From positions 434,001 to 498,000 of the forward strand of contig JBFXDX010000001.1 of assembly GCA_050180705.1 (NCBI GenBank): a DNA stretch of 64,000 nucleotides, written 5' to 3'. Numbering within the stretch: position 1 is the stretch's first letter; the number at the start of each line of letters is the position of its first letter. The translations under genes and the position numbers were made by a program. Source of the DNA: SB25 sp050180705 (lineage in GTDB: Bacteria > Bacteroidota > Bacteroidia > Bacteroidales > Tenuifilaceae). Positions 47,982 through 55,211 of this stretch are shown piece by piece. The notes under the pieces were generated by a model. It was not told the DNA's origin and made no database searches. It saw nothing but the letters and a program-made list of their open reading frames with translations.

Positions 47982-48251
47982 ATGAGCAGCATAATAATAG
48001 AAAGACTTAGCAACGATGAAATAACCAAGCGTGGTATAAAGAATTGGCCAATCTGGACAAAAGAAGTCTCAGAATTTGATTGGTTTTATGACACTGAAGA
48101 AGAGTGCTTAATTCTCGAAGGCGAAGTTGAAGTCAGCTCAACTGAAGGTGTATATACCATCAAAGCAGGCGATTTTGTGACGTTTAAACAAGGCTTAAAG
48201 TGCGCTTGGAAAGTTACAAAGCCAATCCACAAGCATTACAATTTTTTATAG
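47982..48251 (+). CDS. Cupin-domain (DUF861-like) small protein
   Basis: An 89-residue cupin of the DUF861/EutQ-like type. The start at 47982 (MSSIIIERLSNDE) is preferred over an upstream ATG at 47859 because of the TAGATTTG element between them. The core matches the family: ECLILEGEVEVSS, VYTIKAGDFVTFKQGLKCAWKV and a final HKHYNFL. Metal-binding His residues of classical cupins are mostly absent, as usual for this subgroup. No function assigned. Confidence 0.78.
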   Translation: MSSIIIERLSNDEITKRGIKNWPIWTKEVSEFDWFYDTEEECLILEGEVEVSSTEGVYTIKAGDFVTFKQGLKCAWKVTKPIHKHYNFL

Positions 48252-48272
48252 ATTATTGATATTACAAAACAT

Positions 48273-48298
48273 AAAGGCTGGAAAATTCCAGCCTTTTC
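48273..48298. terminator. Bidirectional terminator between cupin and flavodiiron genes
   Basis: An 11-base stem (48273-48283 with 48286-48296) with a tiny central loop, followed by T's; A-rich on the other side. It serves two convergent genes. Confidence 0.7.
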
Positions 48299-48315
48299 TA
48301 TCTCAATAAAAATGA

Positions 48316-49506
48316 CTACTGCTTAATTTTATCGGCCATTGCTTTGGCAAGTACATCGTACTGGACTAGTTTCTCCTCACTTGGTTTGCCGTATACCTCA
48401 CACGCATCAGAAACTAACTCCAACTCGCTCTCCTCAATAAACTTCATAAGGTTCTTCACCCCTCCTCCATTCCAACTATAACTGCCAAATAGTCCAAGGT
48501 ACTTATTCTTAACGCCCATATGAGTTAACTCGCGGGTTAATTGCTCCATAAGTGGAAACATTTGCGAGTTGTAGGCACACGAACCAAGTATCAATCCCTT
48601 ATATTTCCAAATCTCGTTAATCAGATGACTGATATGAGTTCTAGACACATCATGAATTCTGATATTTTTCACCCCACATTCGGCTAACTTACGGCCAATA
48701 TAATCGGCTATCTCCTCGGTATTTCCATACATCGATGCAAATACAATTACAACACCCTCTTCGGCTTCGTAACGGCTCCATTTATCATATAAATCAAGAA
48801 CTTTTGCTGGATTCGAACGCCAAACTGGGCCATGTGTTGCTGCAACAACCTTTACAGTTACACCCTTTAGCTTTACAAAAGCCTTCTGAACCATATTGCT
48901 GTATTTTCCAACAATGTTTGAGTAGTAGCGGCGCATCTCCTCCTCGAAGAAATCAAAATTAATTTCATCGTCAAAAATGCCACCATCCAAGGTACCAAAA
49001 CTTCCAAAGGCATCACCGGAGAAAAGAATCTGATCGGTAGTATCGTAGGTCATCATGGTTTCGGGCCAATGCACCCAGGGTGTCATAACAAACTTAAGTT
49101 TATGATGACCCAAGTCCAACATATCGCCATCGTCAACCTGATGAAGGTTCTCCGTTATACCCCAATACGCTTCTACCATTTTAAAAGTCTTGGAGTTACC
49201 AACCAACTTAACACCCTTAAAATGATCGAAAATAGCCTTAATTTCACCTGAATGATCGGGTTCCATATGGTTAATAATAAGGTAATCGAGACTCCTTCCG
49301 TTAAGCAATTTTTCGATACGCTCAATATAGTTGCCTGCGGCTCTATCCTCGATGGTATCAACCAAGGCAGTTTTATCATCAACAATAAGGTATGAGTTAT
49401 AGGAAACTCCTCTATCCAAAGGCCAAATGTTTTCGAATAAACGTTTACGACGATCATTTACGCCAATCCAATGAACTTTTCCAACAACTGGAACTGTGTA
49501 ATACAT
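48316..49506 (-). CDS. Flavodiiron protein (rubredoxin:oxygen/NO oxidoreductase-like)
   Basis: A 396-residue flavodiiron protein, which reduces O2 or NO in the cytosol and protects anaerobes. The N-terminal diiron MBL domain has NHMEPDHSGEI, HxExDH, and the C-terminal flavodoxin domain starts with VVIVFASMYGNTEEIADYI, with the FMN loop GSCAYN and FGSYSWNGGG. The start at 49506 (MYYTVPVVGKVHWIGV) fits the family; the open frame extends upstream to 49593 but the extra part is not family-like. Electrons would come from a rubredoxin or NADH oxidoreductase, not next to it. Confidence 0.93.
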   Translation of the reverse strand: MYYTVPVVGKVHWIGVNDRRKRLFENIWPLDRGVSYNSYLIVDDKTALVDTIEDRAAGNYIERIEKLLNGRSLDYLIINHMEPDHSGEIKAIFDHFKGVKLVGNSKTFKMVEAYWGITENLHQVDDGDMLDLGHHKLKFVMTPWVHWPETMMTYDTTDQILFSGDAFGSFGTLDGGIFDDEINFDFFEEEMRRYYSNIVGKYSNMVQKAFVKLKGVTVKVVAATHGPVWRSNPAKVLDLYDKWSRYEAEEGVVIVFASMYGNTEEIADYIGRKLAECGVKNIRIHDVSRTHISHLINEIWKYKGLILGSCAYNSQMFPLMEQLTRELTHMGVKNKYLGLFGSYSWNGGGVKNLMKFIEESELELVSDACEVYGKPSEEKLVQYDVLAKAMADKIKQ

Positions 49507-49538
49507 ATGCTTAGTTTTAATTATTCTCAATTTGATTG

Positions 49539-49546
49539 CAAAAATA
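49539..49546 (-). promoter_or_regulatory. Candidate -7 element of flavodiiron gene
   Basis: TATTTTTG on the minus strand, 33 bases upstream of the start at 49506. -33 candidate TTTG is rather far (26-base spacer). Confidence 0.4.
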
Positions 49547-49594
49547 ATAAACTTGACTCGGTATTTACATGACAAATAATTGTTATTTAACAAA

Positions 49595-49626
49595 AAAGGC
49601 TGCTGAACATAATCAGCAACCTCTTT
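49595..49626 (-). terminator. Intrinsic terminator after amylase gene
   Basis: AAAAGG.TGCTGA pairs with TCAGCA.CCT.TTTT, a stem of about 10 bases with two interruptions. It lies 29 bases past the amylase stop. Confidence 0.6.
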
Positions 49627-49654
49627 TAATAGGAAACCCCAAAATGATACTTCG

Positions 49655-51040
49655 TTATTCTTTAATATATACCTTGTAATCCCATGGTTCTAATGTCATT
49701 TCCTGATCGGCAATAAACACCTTTTTATCACCACTGAAGTACTCTGTGTAATTCCCGATATATCCATCACCTGCAAACTTAACAGTCTGTTTTGCTGCTG
49801 TTAAATTGAACACCATAAACAACTTTTCGGTATCGCTCTCACGTGTAAATGCAAATACAGTGCTATCAGCATTGGTTTTAATACGGAAAATATCGGCACC
49901 TGTTTCTCCTGCATTCAGCACACTATACTTTTTCTTTAAAGCAGTAAGTTTTTTGTAAAGATCGGTCATATTCATTGGATCATTCCAAACAACAGTATCC
50001 TTATCAAAAAATCTTAATCTCTTATTGAACCCAACTTCCTGTCCAGTGTAAATTAGTGGCATACCATCAATCACAAACGAAAGAGTTGCCATTGATTTAA
50101 CTGCATCGCCCATGCGCTCAAGTTCTGTTCCATTCCACGAATTCTCATCATGATTGGTAATAAAATTCATTTTAAGAGCACTCTTTGGATAGGTAGCCGT
50201 CTTTTTCAATAAATACTGCTCCAAATCTGTAACATTCTTTTTTCCTTGTGCTATAGAATTCATGATATGATGAAATTCCCAAGCATAATCAGTATCGAAA
50301 GCATACTTCATTAGGTCAATATTTTCAGCTTCAGCAAGCATAAAAATTGGCTTAACGGCATTAAGTTCGGTACGCGCCTCGTTCCAAAAATCAGCAGGAA
50401 CCTCTGCTGCAACATCGCAACGGAAACCATCCAGATTTATATCTGTCACCCAATATTTAAGCATATCAATCATATACTTACGCAATTCAGGCTTACTATA
50501 GTCAAGCTTAATCACATCAGTCCAATCGAAAGGAGAAATCAGATTGCCTACTGAATCGCGAGCATACCAATCTGAATGCTCTTTAAAAAGAACTGCATCA
50601 TGCGATGTATGGTTTGCAACAATATCAATAATAACTTTCATGCCTAATTCATGAGCCTTTGCAACTACCTGCTTAAAATCATCGATAGTTCCATATTCAG
50701 GATTGATACCGTAATAATCTTTAACAGAATAGTAACTACCCAATGATCCTTTTCGGTTAACTTCTCCTATTGGATGAATCGGCATAAACCAAAGAATATC
50801 TACACCAAGCTCCTTCAATCGTGGCAAATGAGTTTCGAATGCTTTAAAAGTTCCTTCAGGGGTATACTGACGAAGATTCACTTCGTAAATAGTAGCACTT
50901 GGCACCCAACTAGCGTGCTCTACTTTGAATGGTTCAACCTCTTTTTTTGGCTGCTTACACGAAACTGTTAGCAACGTAGTTGCTAAAGCAAAGGCTACCA
51001 AAAAATTTTTAAGCATAAATAATGGAGATCTTTTCATCAT
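49655..51040 (-). CDS. GH13 alpha-amylase family lipoprotein
   Basis: A 461-residue family GH13 glycoside hydrolase that acts on alpha-glucans. It has a lipoprotein signal (Cys28 after TTLLTVS), so it is probably attached to the outer membrane. GH13 regions: VIIDIVANHTSHD (region I), nucleophile Asp209 in GFRCDVAAEVP (II), acid/base Glu237 in MLAEAEN (III) and Asp298 in NHDENSWNG (IV). It may degrade maltooligosaccharides or starch; cyclodextrinase and alpha-amylase are possible. No sus-type neighbours are present in this window. A start at 51037 (second ATG) is also possible. Confidence 0.9.
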   Translation of the reverse strand: MMKRSPLFMLKNFLVAFALATTLLTVSCKQPKKEVEPFKVEHASWVPSATIYEVNLRQYTPEGTFKAFETHLPRLKELGVDILWFMPIHPIGEVNRKGSLGSYYSVKDYYGINPEYGTIDDFKQVVAKAHELGMKVIIDIVANHTSHDAVLFKEHSDWYARDSVGNLISPFDWTDVIKLDYSKPELRKYMIDMLKYWVTDINLDGFRCDVAAEVPADFWNEARTELNAVKPIFMLAEAENIDLMKYAFDTDYAWEFHHIMNSIAQGKKNVTDLEQYLLKKTATYPKSALKMNFITNHDENSWNGTELERMGDAVKSMATLSFVIDGMPLIYTGQEVGFNKRLRFFDKDTVVWNDPMNMTDLYKKLTALKKKYSVLNAGETGADIFRIKTNADSTVFAFTRESDTEKLFMVFNLTAAKQTVKFAGDGYIGNYTEYFSGDKKVFIADQEMTLEPWDYKVYIKE

Positions 51041-51362
51041 TAAAATAGGTTTAGTTATAAATTATTGTTAAATTGATATAAATTTTAAAAAAAAGAAAAA
51101 TTTCAAGAATCACTGTATGCTAGTTTTCACACGTTTGCGAAATAATATCTGTAGCATTTTCAGGGCTTTAATCGTCGTTAGCTAATATAGCATTGATTTT
51201 TTTTATATTTTTGCAAAGGTGGAAAAAATTGTCTCGAATACAATTTATTACTATTTAGTTTTTTGATTAACAAATAGATAAATGAGACAGGTTAATTATT
51301 GAGGGATTTTTTAAAAAATTTGAAACACCTTATTTTAGTTAATAAACTTAAATGTTATTAGA
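51041..51362. other. Divergent intergenic region with long pfkA leader
   Basis: This 322-base AT-rich spacer lies between divergent amylase and phosphofructokinase genes. A -7-like TATTTTTG at 51206-51213 would give pfkA a leader of about 145 bases. No riboswitch or RNA was recognised. Confidence 0.5.
51206..51213 (+). promoter_or_regulatory. Candidate -7 element of pfkA
   Basis: TATTTTTG, a TAnnTTTG match, 150 bases before the ATG at 51363. No convincing -33 at the usual distance. Confidence 0.35.
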
Positions 51363-52457
51363 ATGAAAAGAGTTTTAGTTGCGACTGGTGGAGGTGATTG
51401 TCCTGGCTTAAACGCCGTTATTAGGGCAATTGTCAAACGTGCCTCACAGGAGCCAGATTGGGAGGTAATAGGAAGTATTCAATCATTCGATGGGATTCTT
51501 CGCGAACCAACCGAAATTCGAGTTTTAGATGAAAAAGCAGTTGCAGGTATTCACGTACAAGGTGGAACTATTATTGGAACCACCAACAAGGGAGGCCCCT
51601 TTTCATGGCCAATTAAAAACAAGGATGGATCATGGGGTGCTGTTGATCGTTCCGATGAAATGATTCGCAAACTACAGTATCTAGGTATTGATGCAGTTAT
51701 TAGCATCGGTGGTGATGGTTCTCAGAAAATATCTCAGCAACTATATGAAAAAGGCCTAAATGTTATTGGTGTTCCTAAAACAATTGATAACGACCTTTCT
51801 GCTACAGACTTTACCTTTGGTTTTCAAACAGCAGTGCAAATTGCTACCGATGCCGTTGATAAACTTGTAACCACAGCATCGAGCCACAACCGCGTACTTA
51901 TTCTTGAGGTTATGGGTAGAAATGCTGGCTGGATTGCACTACATGCAGCAATTGCTGGAGGTGCTGAGGTTTGTCTTATTCCAGAAATTGCATACGACAC
52001 CAATAAAGTTGCTGAAAAACTAAAGAGTAGGTACGATAAAGGCAAAGGTCACGCAATTGTTGTAATTGCTGAAGGTGCAATGCCTATTGGAGGTTCATTA
52101 ACCTCGGAACTTAGCGATGAAGTTGGATATCATAACCTTCGCCTTGGTGGAGTAGCACACAAACTCATGAACGATTTAAAGAAAATCGGATTTGATGCCG
52201 ATATTCGCGAAACTGTTCTTGGACACTTACAACGCGGGGGTATTCCTGTTGCTTACGATAGAGTTTTAGCAACACAATTTGGAGTTAAATCTTTTGAAAT
52301 GGTTCTAGAGGGTAAATTCGGAGAAATGGTTGCATACCGCCACCCTGATATTATCTCGGTACCACTGGTTGATGCTATAAATCGTCCGAATTTTGTAGAG
52401 CCTGATTGCGACTTGATTAATACGGCAAGAGGCGTTGGAATTAGCTTTGGAGACTAG
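51363..52457 (+). CDS. pfkA: 6-phosphofructokinase
   Basis: A 364-residue cytosolic phosphofructokinase that phosphorylates fructose 6-phosphate in glycolysis. Phosphate donor contacts: GGGDCPGLN (about 9-17) and GGDGSQ with Gly119. A Gly here, at the place of E. coli Gly104, usually means ATP; pyrophosphate enzymes have Asp. The substrate loop reads PKTIDND with Lys139, which is the sequence of pyrophosphate-type or mixed-type enzymes (E. coli has Gly). Catalytic Asp is in TIDND, and MGRNAGWIALHAA follows. The combination puts it in the mixed group; ATP is the more likely donor. It is monocistronic, with a terminator. Confidence 0.93.
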   Translation: MKRVLVATGGGDCPGLNAVIRAIVKRASQEPDWEVIGSIQSFDGILREPTEIRVLDEKAVAGIHVQGGTIIGTTNKGGPFSWPIKNKDGSWGAVDRSDEMIRKLQYLGIDAVISIGGDGSQKISQQLYEKGLNVIGVPKTIDNDLSATDFTFGFQTAVQIATDAVDKLVTTASSHNRVLILEVMGRNAGWIALHAAIAGGAEVCLIPEIAYDTNKVAEKLKSRYDKGKGHAIVVIAEGAMPIGGSLTSELSDEVGYHNLRLGGVAHKLMNDLKKIGFDADIRETVLGHLQRGGIPVAYDRVLATQFGVKSFEMVLEGKFGEMVAYRHPDIISVPLVDAINRPNFVEPDCDLINTARGVGISFGD

Positions 52458-52468
52458 TAAAAATATGA

Positions 52469-52499
52469 AAGGGAGCACAACGCTCCCTTAATTTTTTAT
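52469..52499 (+). terminator. Intrinsic terminator after pfkA
   Basis: An 8-base stem AAGGGAGC/GCTCCCTT (52469-52476 with 52482-52489), 5-base loop, then TAATTTTTTA. Confidence 0.75.
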
Positions 52500-52512
52500 A
52501 TTCTTCTACAAA

Positions 52513-52920
52513 CTACATCGAATCGGTACAAACACTACAGGTAAATGGAATTTTAATATTCGAGTATTCCATTAACTCATAACCTGCATCACGCATATCT
52601 TCATCCTCAGGCTCATATTGCCACTCAAGATTTACAGCCACACCAGCATCAACAAATTCATTCATCTTTTGTAAAAAAGTGATTAAATACTTGTACGATG
52701 CCGAGTTAATATACTTAAAGAATAATCGTAATTTAATTGGTTTGGATATACCAGTTTTAATAATCTCTGCCAAATATTCATCGAGCCATTTCATTACTGG
52801 ATCAAAAAAGTTAGAGATATTCTCAGGATGACTAACCCCTACAATTGAAAAACTCCCTGTTTGCGGCTCAAAAACCACTTCGGGTGAATCTTTTTTTGGC
52901 AGTAAATGTAACTTTTTCAT
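52513..52920 (-). CDS. SiaC/DUF1987-family protein, Ser variant
   Basis: A 135-residue protein of the SiaC (DUF1987) family, third of three in tandem. Conserved fold motifs: FSIVGVSHPENISNFFDPVMKWL and the C-terminal LEWQYEPEDEDMRDAGYELM. The central phosphoacceptor region reads KYINSASYKYL, with Ser73 in place of the Thr of the usual YFNTASSK motif. SiaC is the Thr-phosphorylated target of the SiaB kinase and SiaA phosphatase and controls biofilm formation; whether this Ser is phosphorylated is unknown. Convergent with pfkA. Confidence 0.8.
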   Translation of the reverse strand: MKKLHLLPKKDSPEVVFEPQTGSFSIVGVSHPENISNFFDPVMKWLDEYLAEIIKTGISKPIKLRLFFKYINSASYKYLITFLQKMNEFVDAGVAVNLEWQYEPEDEDMRDAGYELMEYSNIKIPFTCSVCTDSM

Positions 52921-52947
52921 TGTTTTAAAGGGTTTGATAATACAAAG

Positions 52948-53331
52948 TTAATCAATTGGCTTTGCAATCATTTCGAACGGAACACAAAGAATCTCTGCAA
53001 ACTCCTCTCCTGCTTCTTCCAACTCTGCATCTAATTGTGGATATTTCCATGTAATAAGTACATCACTCCCATTCTTATGAAGCTCCTTAATCTTATTAAG
53101 CAAAATAAGCAACATTTTTGAAGATGCTGTATTGAAATAATCGAAATCTAGAACAAAATTTGTGTATGGATTTGGATTCTTAATGTAACTATCCCACCAC
53201 TGAATTATTGGTAAATAGTACGACTTAACATCTTCGGGCAAAGATCTTCCTTGCATAATAAAAACACCTTTTGCTCTGTCGAATTCCACAAAGGGTGTAA
53301 TGGCGCTAGACTCAAGGAAAAATCTATTCAT
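52948..53331 (-). CDS. SiaC/DUF1987-family protein, copy 2
   Basis: A 127-residue SiaC-like protein, with the family order: FIMQGRSLPEDVKSYYLPIIQWWDSYI, phosphoacceptor motif YFNTASSK with Thr68, and VLITWKYPQLDAELEEAGEEFAE at the end. Six bases separate it from copy 1 and 27 from copy 3, so the three are one unit. No SiaB-like kinase is next to them. Confidence 0.85.
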   Translation of the reverse strand: MNRFFLESSAITPFVEFDRAKGVFIMQGRSLPEDVKSYYLPIIQWWDSYIKNPNPYTNFVLDFDYFNTASSKMLLILLNKIKELHKNGSDVLITWKYPQLDAELEEAGEEFAEILCVPFEMIAKPID

Positions 53332-53337
53332 AGTAAA

Positions 53338-53730
53338 TTAACTTTTTGAAACAGACTGAAAACTAATCATTTTAAAAGGAACTTCAAGCATATCAGAATA
53401 ATCAGAACCCGCATCCATCATATCTTCATCGTCCTCCTGGTAATACCATTCTATAGTAACGTTACTTCCTGCCTCGTGCATATCGTTCAACACTTCAAAA
53501 AGTTCTAAAATCATCTTTGATGATGCTGTATTAAAATAATCCATTTTAACCTTAAGGCTCGTTATAGAGTTTGGTGCCTCGGCATAACTCTTCATCCATT
53601 TTAAGATTGGATTATAAAATTCTTTAACATCCTCTGGTAAAGACTTCCCCGAAAGTTCAAATATGTTATTTACTTGATCTAATATAACTTCAGGTGTTTC
53701 CGGTGTTCCCTTGATATTTAATGTATCCAT
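53338..53730 (-). CDS. SiaC/DUF1987-family protein, copy 1
   Basis: A 130-residue SiaC-like protein with FELSGKSLPEDVKEFYNPILKWMKSY, YFNTASSK with Thr68 at the same number as in Pseudomonas SiaC, and WYYQEDDEDMMDAGSDYSDM at the end. First of three tandem paralogues. A promoter candidate lies 70 bases upstream. Confidence 0.87.
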   Translation of the reverse strand: MDTLNIKGTPETPEVILDQVNNIFELSGKSLPEDVKEFYNPILKWMKSYAEAPNSITSLKVKMDYFNTASSKMILELFEVLNDMHEAGSNVTIEWYYQEDDEDMMDAGSDYSDMLEVPFKMISFQSVSKS

Positions 53731-53768
53731 ATCTTATTAGATTATCGTCACTAATTCTTCAATATTAA

Positions 53769-53803
53769 CAAATATAAGAATAAACATTCAAAATTCAATC
53801 AAA
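53769..53803 (-). promoter_or_regulatory. Candidate promoter of the SiaC triplet
   Basis: TTTG (53803-53800), a 23-base spacer, TATATTTG (53776-53769), read on the minus strand. Leader about 30 bases. Confidence 0.45.
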
Positions 53804-53876
53804 AATAACTCTACTTATACATAAAAATAGAAACCATTAATCAAACTAGATTACATTTTGATACTGAAAAGAAGTT

Positions 53877-55208
53877 TTAAGACTTATAAGGAGACCTATG
53901 TGTATTCATTAAAATATGAGGTGTATCGACATGAATATCATTGTAAAACTCGAATCTATCTATTAATTCACCAAAGATATAAGCTATAACAACTATACCC
54001 ACACTCCCTGTTAAGAACAATAAATTAACTAGAGGTACCATAATTCCCACAAAAAATCTAATAAAACTAAGTATAACTCCCCTACTTAATATTTCCTTGT
54101 ATGCAAAACGAACCAAATAAAGAATGCCCTTTATGGCAATTAATCCTACTGCAATGCTGCTATAGCCAGACAGCATAAAACCCAAAGTGACGGCTGTTAA
54201 AACAGTATTAGCACTATGAATTGGAGTTGAATACTTTTTGTCGGTTACAGAATAAACAAATTCAATTGCAAATAATAGCAAAATGCCAATTATTACTGCT
54301 AAAATTATATATGCAATGCTACCTCCAATAAACAGAGCAAATAAAGATGCTCCAAAGAATGCTGTAAAAAAAAGTATCTCTCGACTCAACCAACTCGACT
54401 TGAAATTAAGCACAGATCGATATGCCCTTAATGGTTTTCCAAGATGCAAAGTGCTCAACGCCATTCCTAAGATTCCAAGTACTCCAAATGTATAGGAATA
54501 GTTTTCAGCATCGGGATTGAGCATTAAATTAATCATCCATCCCTCCAACAACGCTGCAATTAAGGTGAAAAGGACTAGAGGCCACTCGCTAAAAGAATCT
54601 ATTTTAGATTCTAAAGGTTGTATATTCTCAACTCTTTGTGTATCGAAACCCGATACCGACAAATCGACTAAAGGTACAGATGCTGCAATATTCCCGTTCT
54701 TTAAATTGATTCTCGGTTTTGTATGTTTTATAGATAACCCAGGGGCTACGACACTATCCGTCACTTCAATATCTCCGTAACTCAATGCACCTGTAGGACA
54801 AGCGTTAGTACAGGCGGGAATTAATCCTTCTTTCAAACGACTATTGCAAAGATTACATTTTTCGACAACACCCTTAGCCTGATTAAACTGAGGAGCATCG
54901 AATGGACAAGCCCAGGTACAATACCGACAACCAATGCATCGTTCGGAATGATGAATAATTGCTCCAGTTACAGAGTCCTTTTCGTATGCATTAGCAGGAC
55001 AAGCGTTTAAACAAGGTGCATCGATACAATGATTACAGGCAATAGATAGATTTATAAACCCTGATAGTGGAACCTTTAACCTGTTGTATGTTTGAACCTG
55101 CCGCCACGATATTGGTGGTTGAGTTTTATTCTCGTTATAGCAAGCCACAAGGCAAGCATGACAGCCTACACATTTTGAATAATCGAAATTGAATCCTTTT
55201 TCTGTCAT
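53877..55208 (-). CDS. Fused DmsB-DmsC: 4Fe-4S subunit plus membrane anchor
   Basis: A 443-residue fusion of an electron-transfer iron-sulfur subunit and a DmsC-like membrane anchor. The N-terminal part (about 1-170) has four 4Fe-4S motifs: CVGCHACLVAC, CNHCIDAPCLNACP, CIGCRYCTWACP and CNLCNSR...CTNACP. The C-terminal part (about 210-430) has about eight membrane helices, with LSTLHLGKPLRAYR typical of DmsC. It takes electrons from the quinol pool to the catalytic subunit encoded directly upstream (3-base gap). Usually the two parts are separate proteins. A DmsD-like chaperone is not adjacent. Confidence 0.9.
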   Translation of the reverse strand: MTEKGFNFDYSKCVGCHACLVACYNENKTQPPISWRQVQTYNRLKVPLSGFINLSIACNHCIDAPCLNACPANAYEKDSVTGAIIHHSERCIGCRYCTWACPFDAPQFNQAKGVVEKCNLCNSRLKEGLIPACTNACPTGALSYGDIEVTDSVVAPGLSIKHTKPRINLKNGNIAASVPLVDLSVSGFDTQRVENIQPLESKIDSFSEWPLVLFTLIAALLEGWMINLMLNPDAENYSYTFGVLGILGMALSTLHLGKPLRAYRSVLNFKSSWLSREILFFTAFFGASLFALFIGGSIAYIILAVIIGILLLFAIEFVYSVTDKKYSTPIHSANTVLTAVTLGFMLSGYSSIAVGLIAIKGILYLVRFAYKEILSRGVILSFIRFFVGIMVPLVNLLFLTGSVGIVVIAYIFGELIDRFEFYNDIHVDTPHILMNTHRSPYKS

Positions 55209-55211
55209 CGC

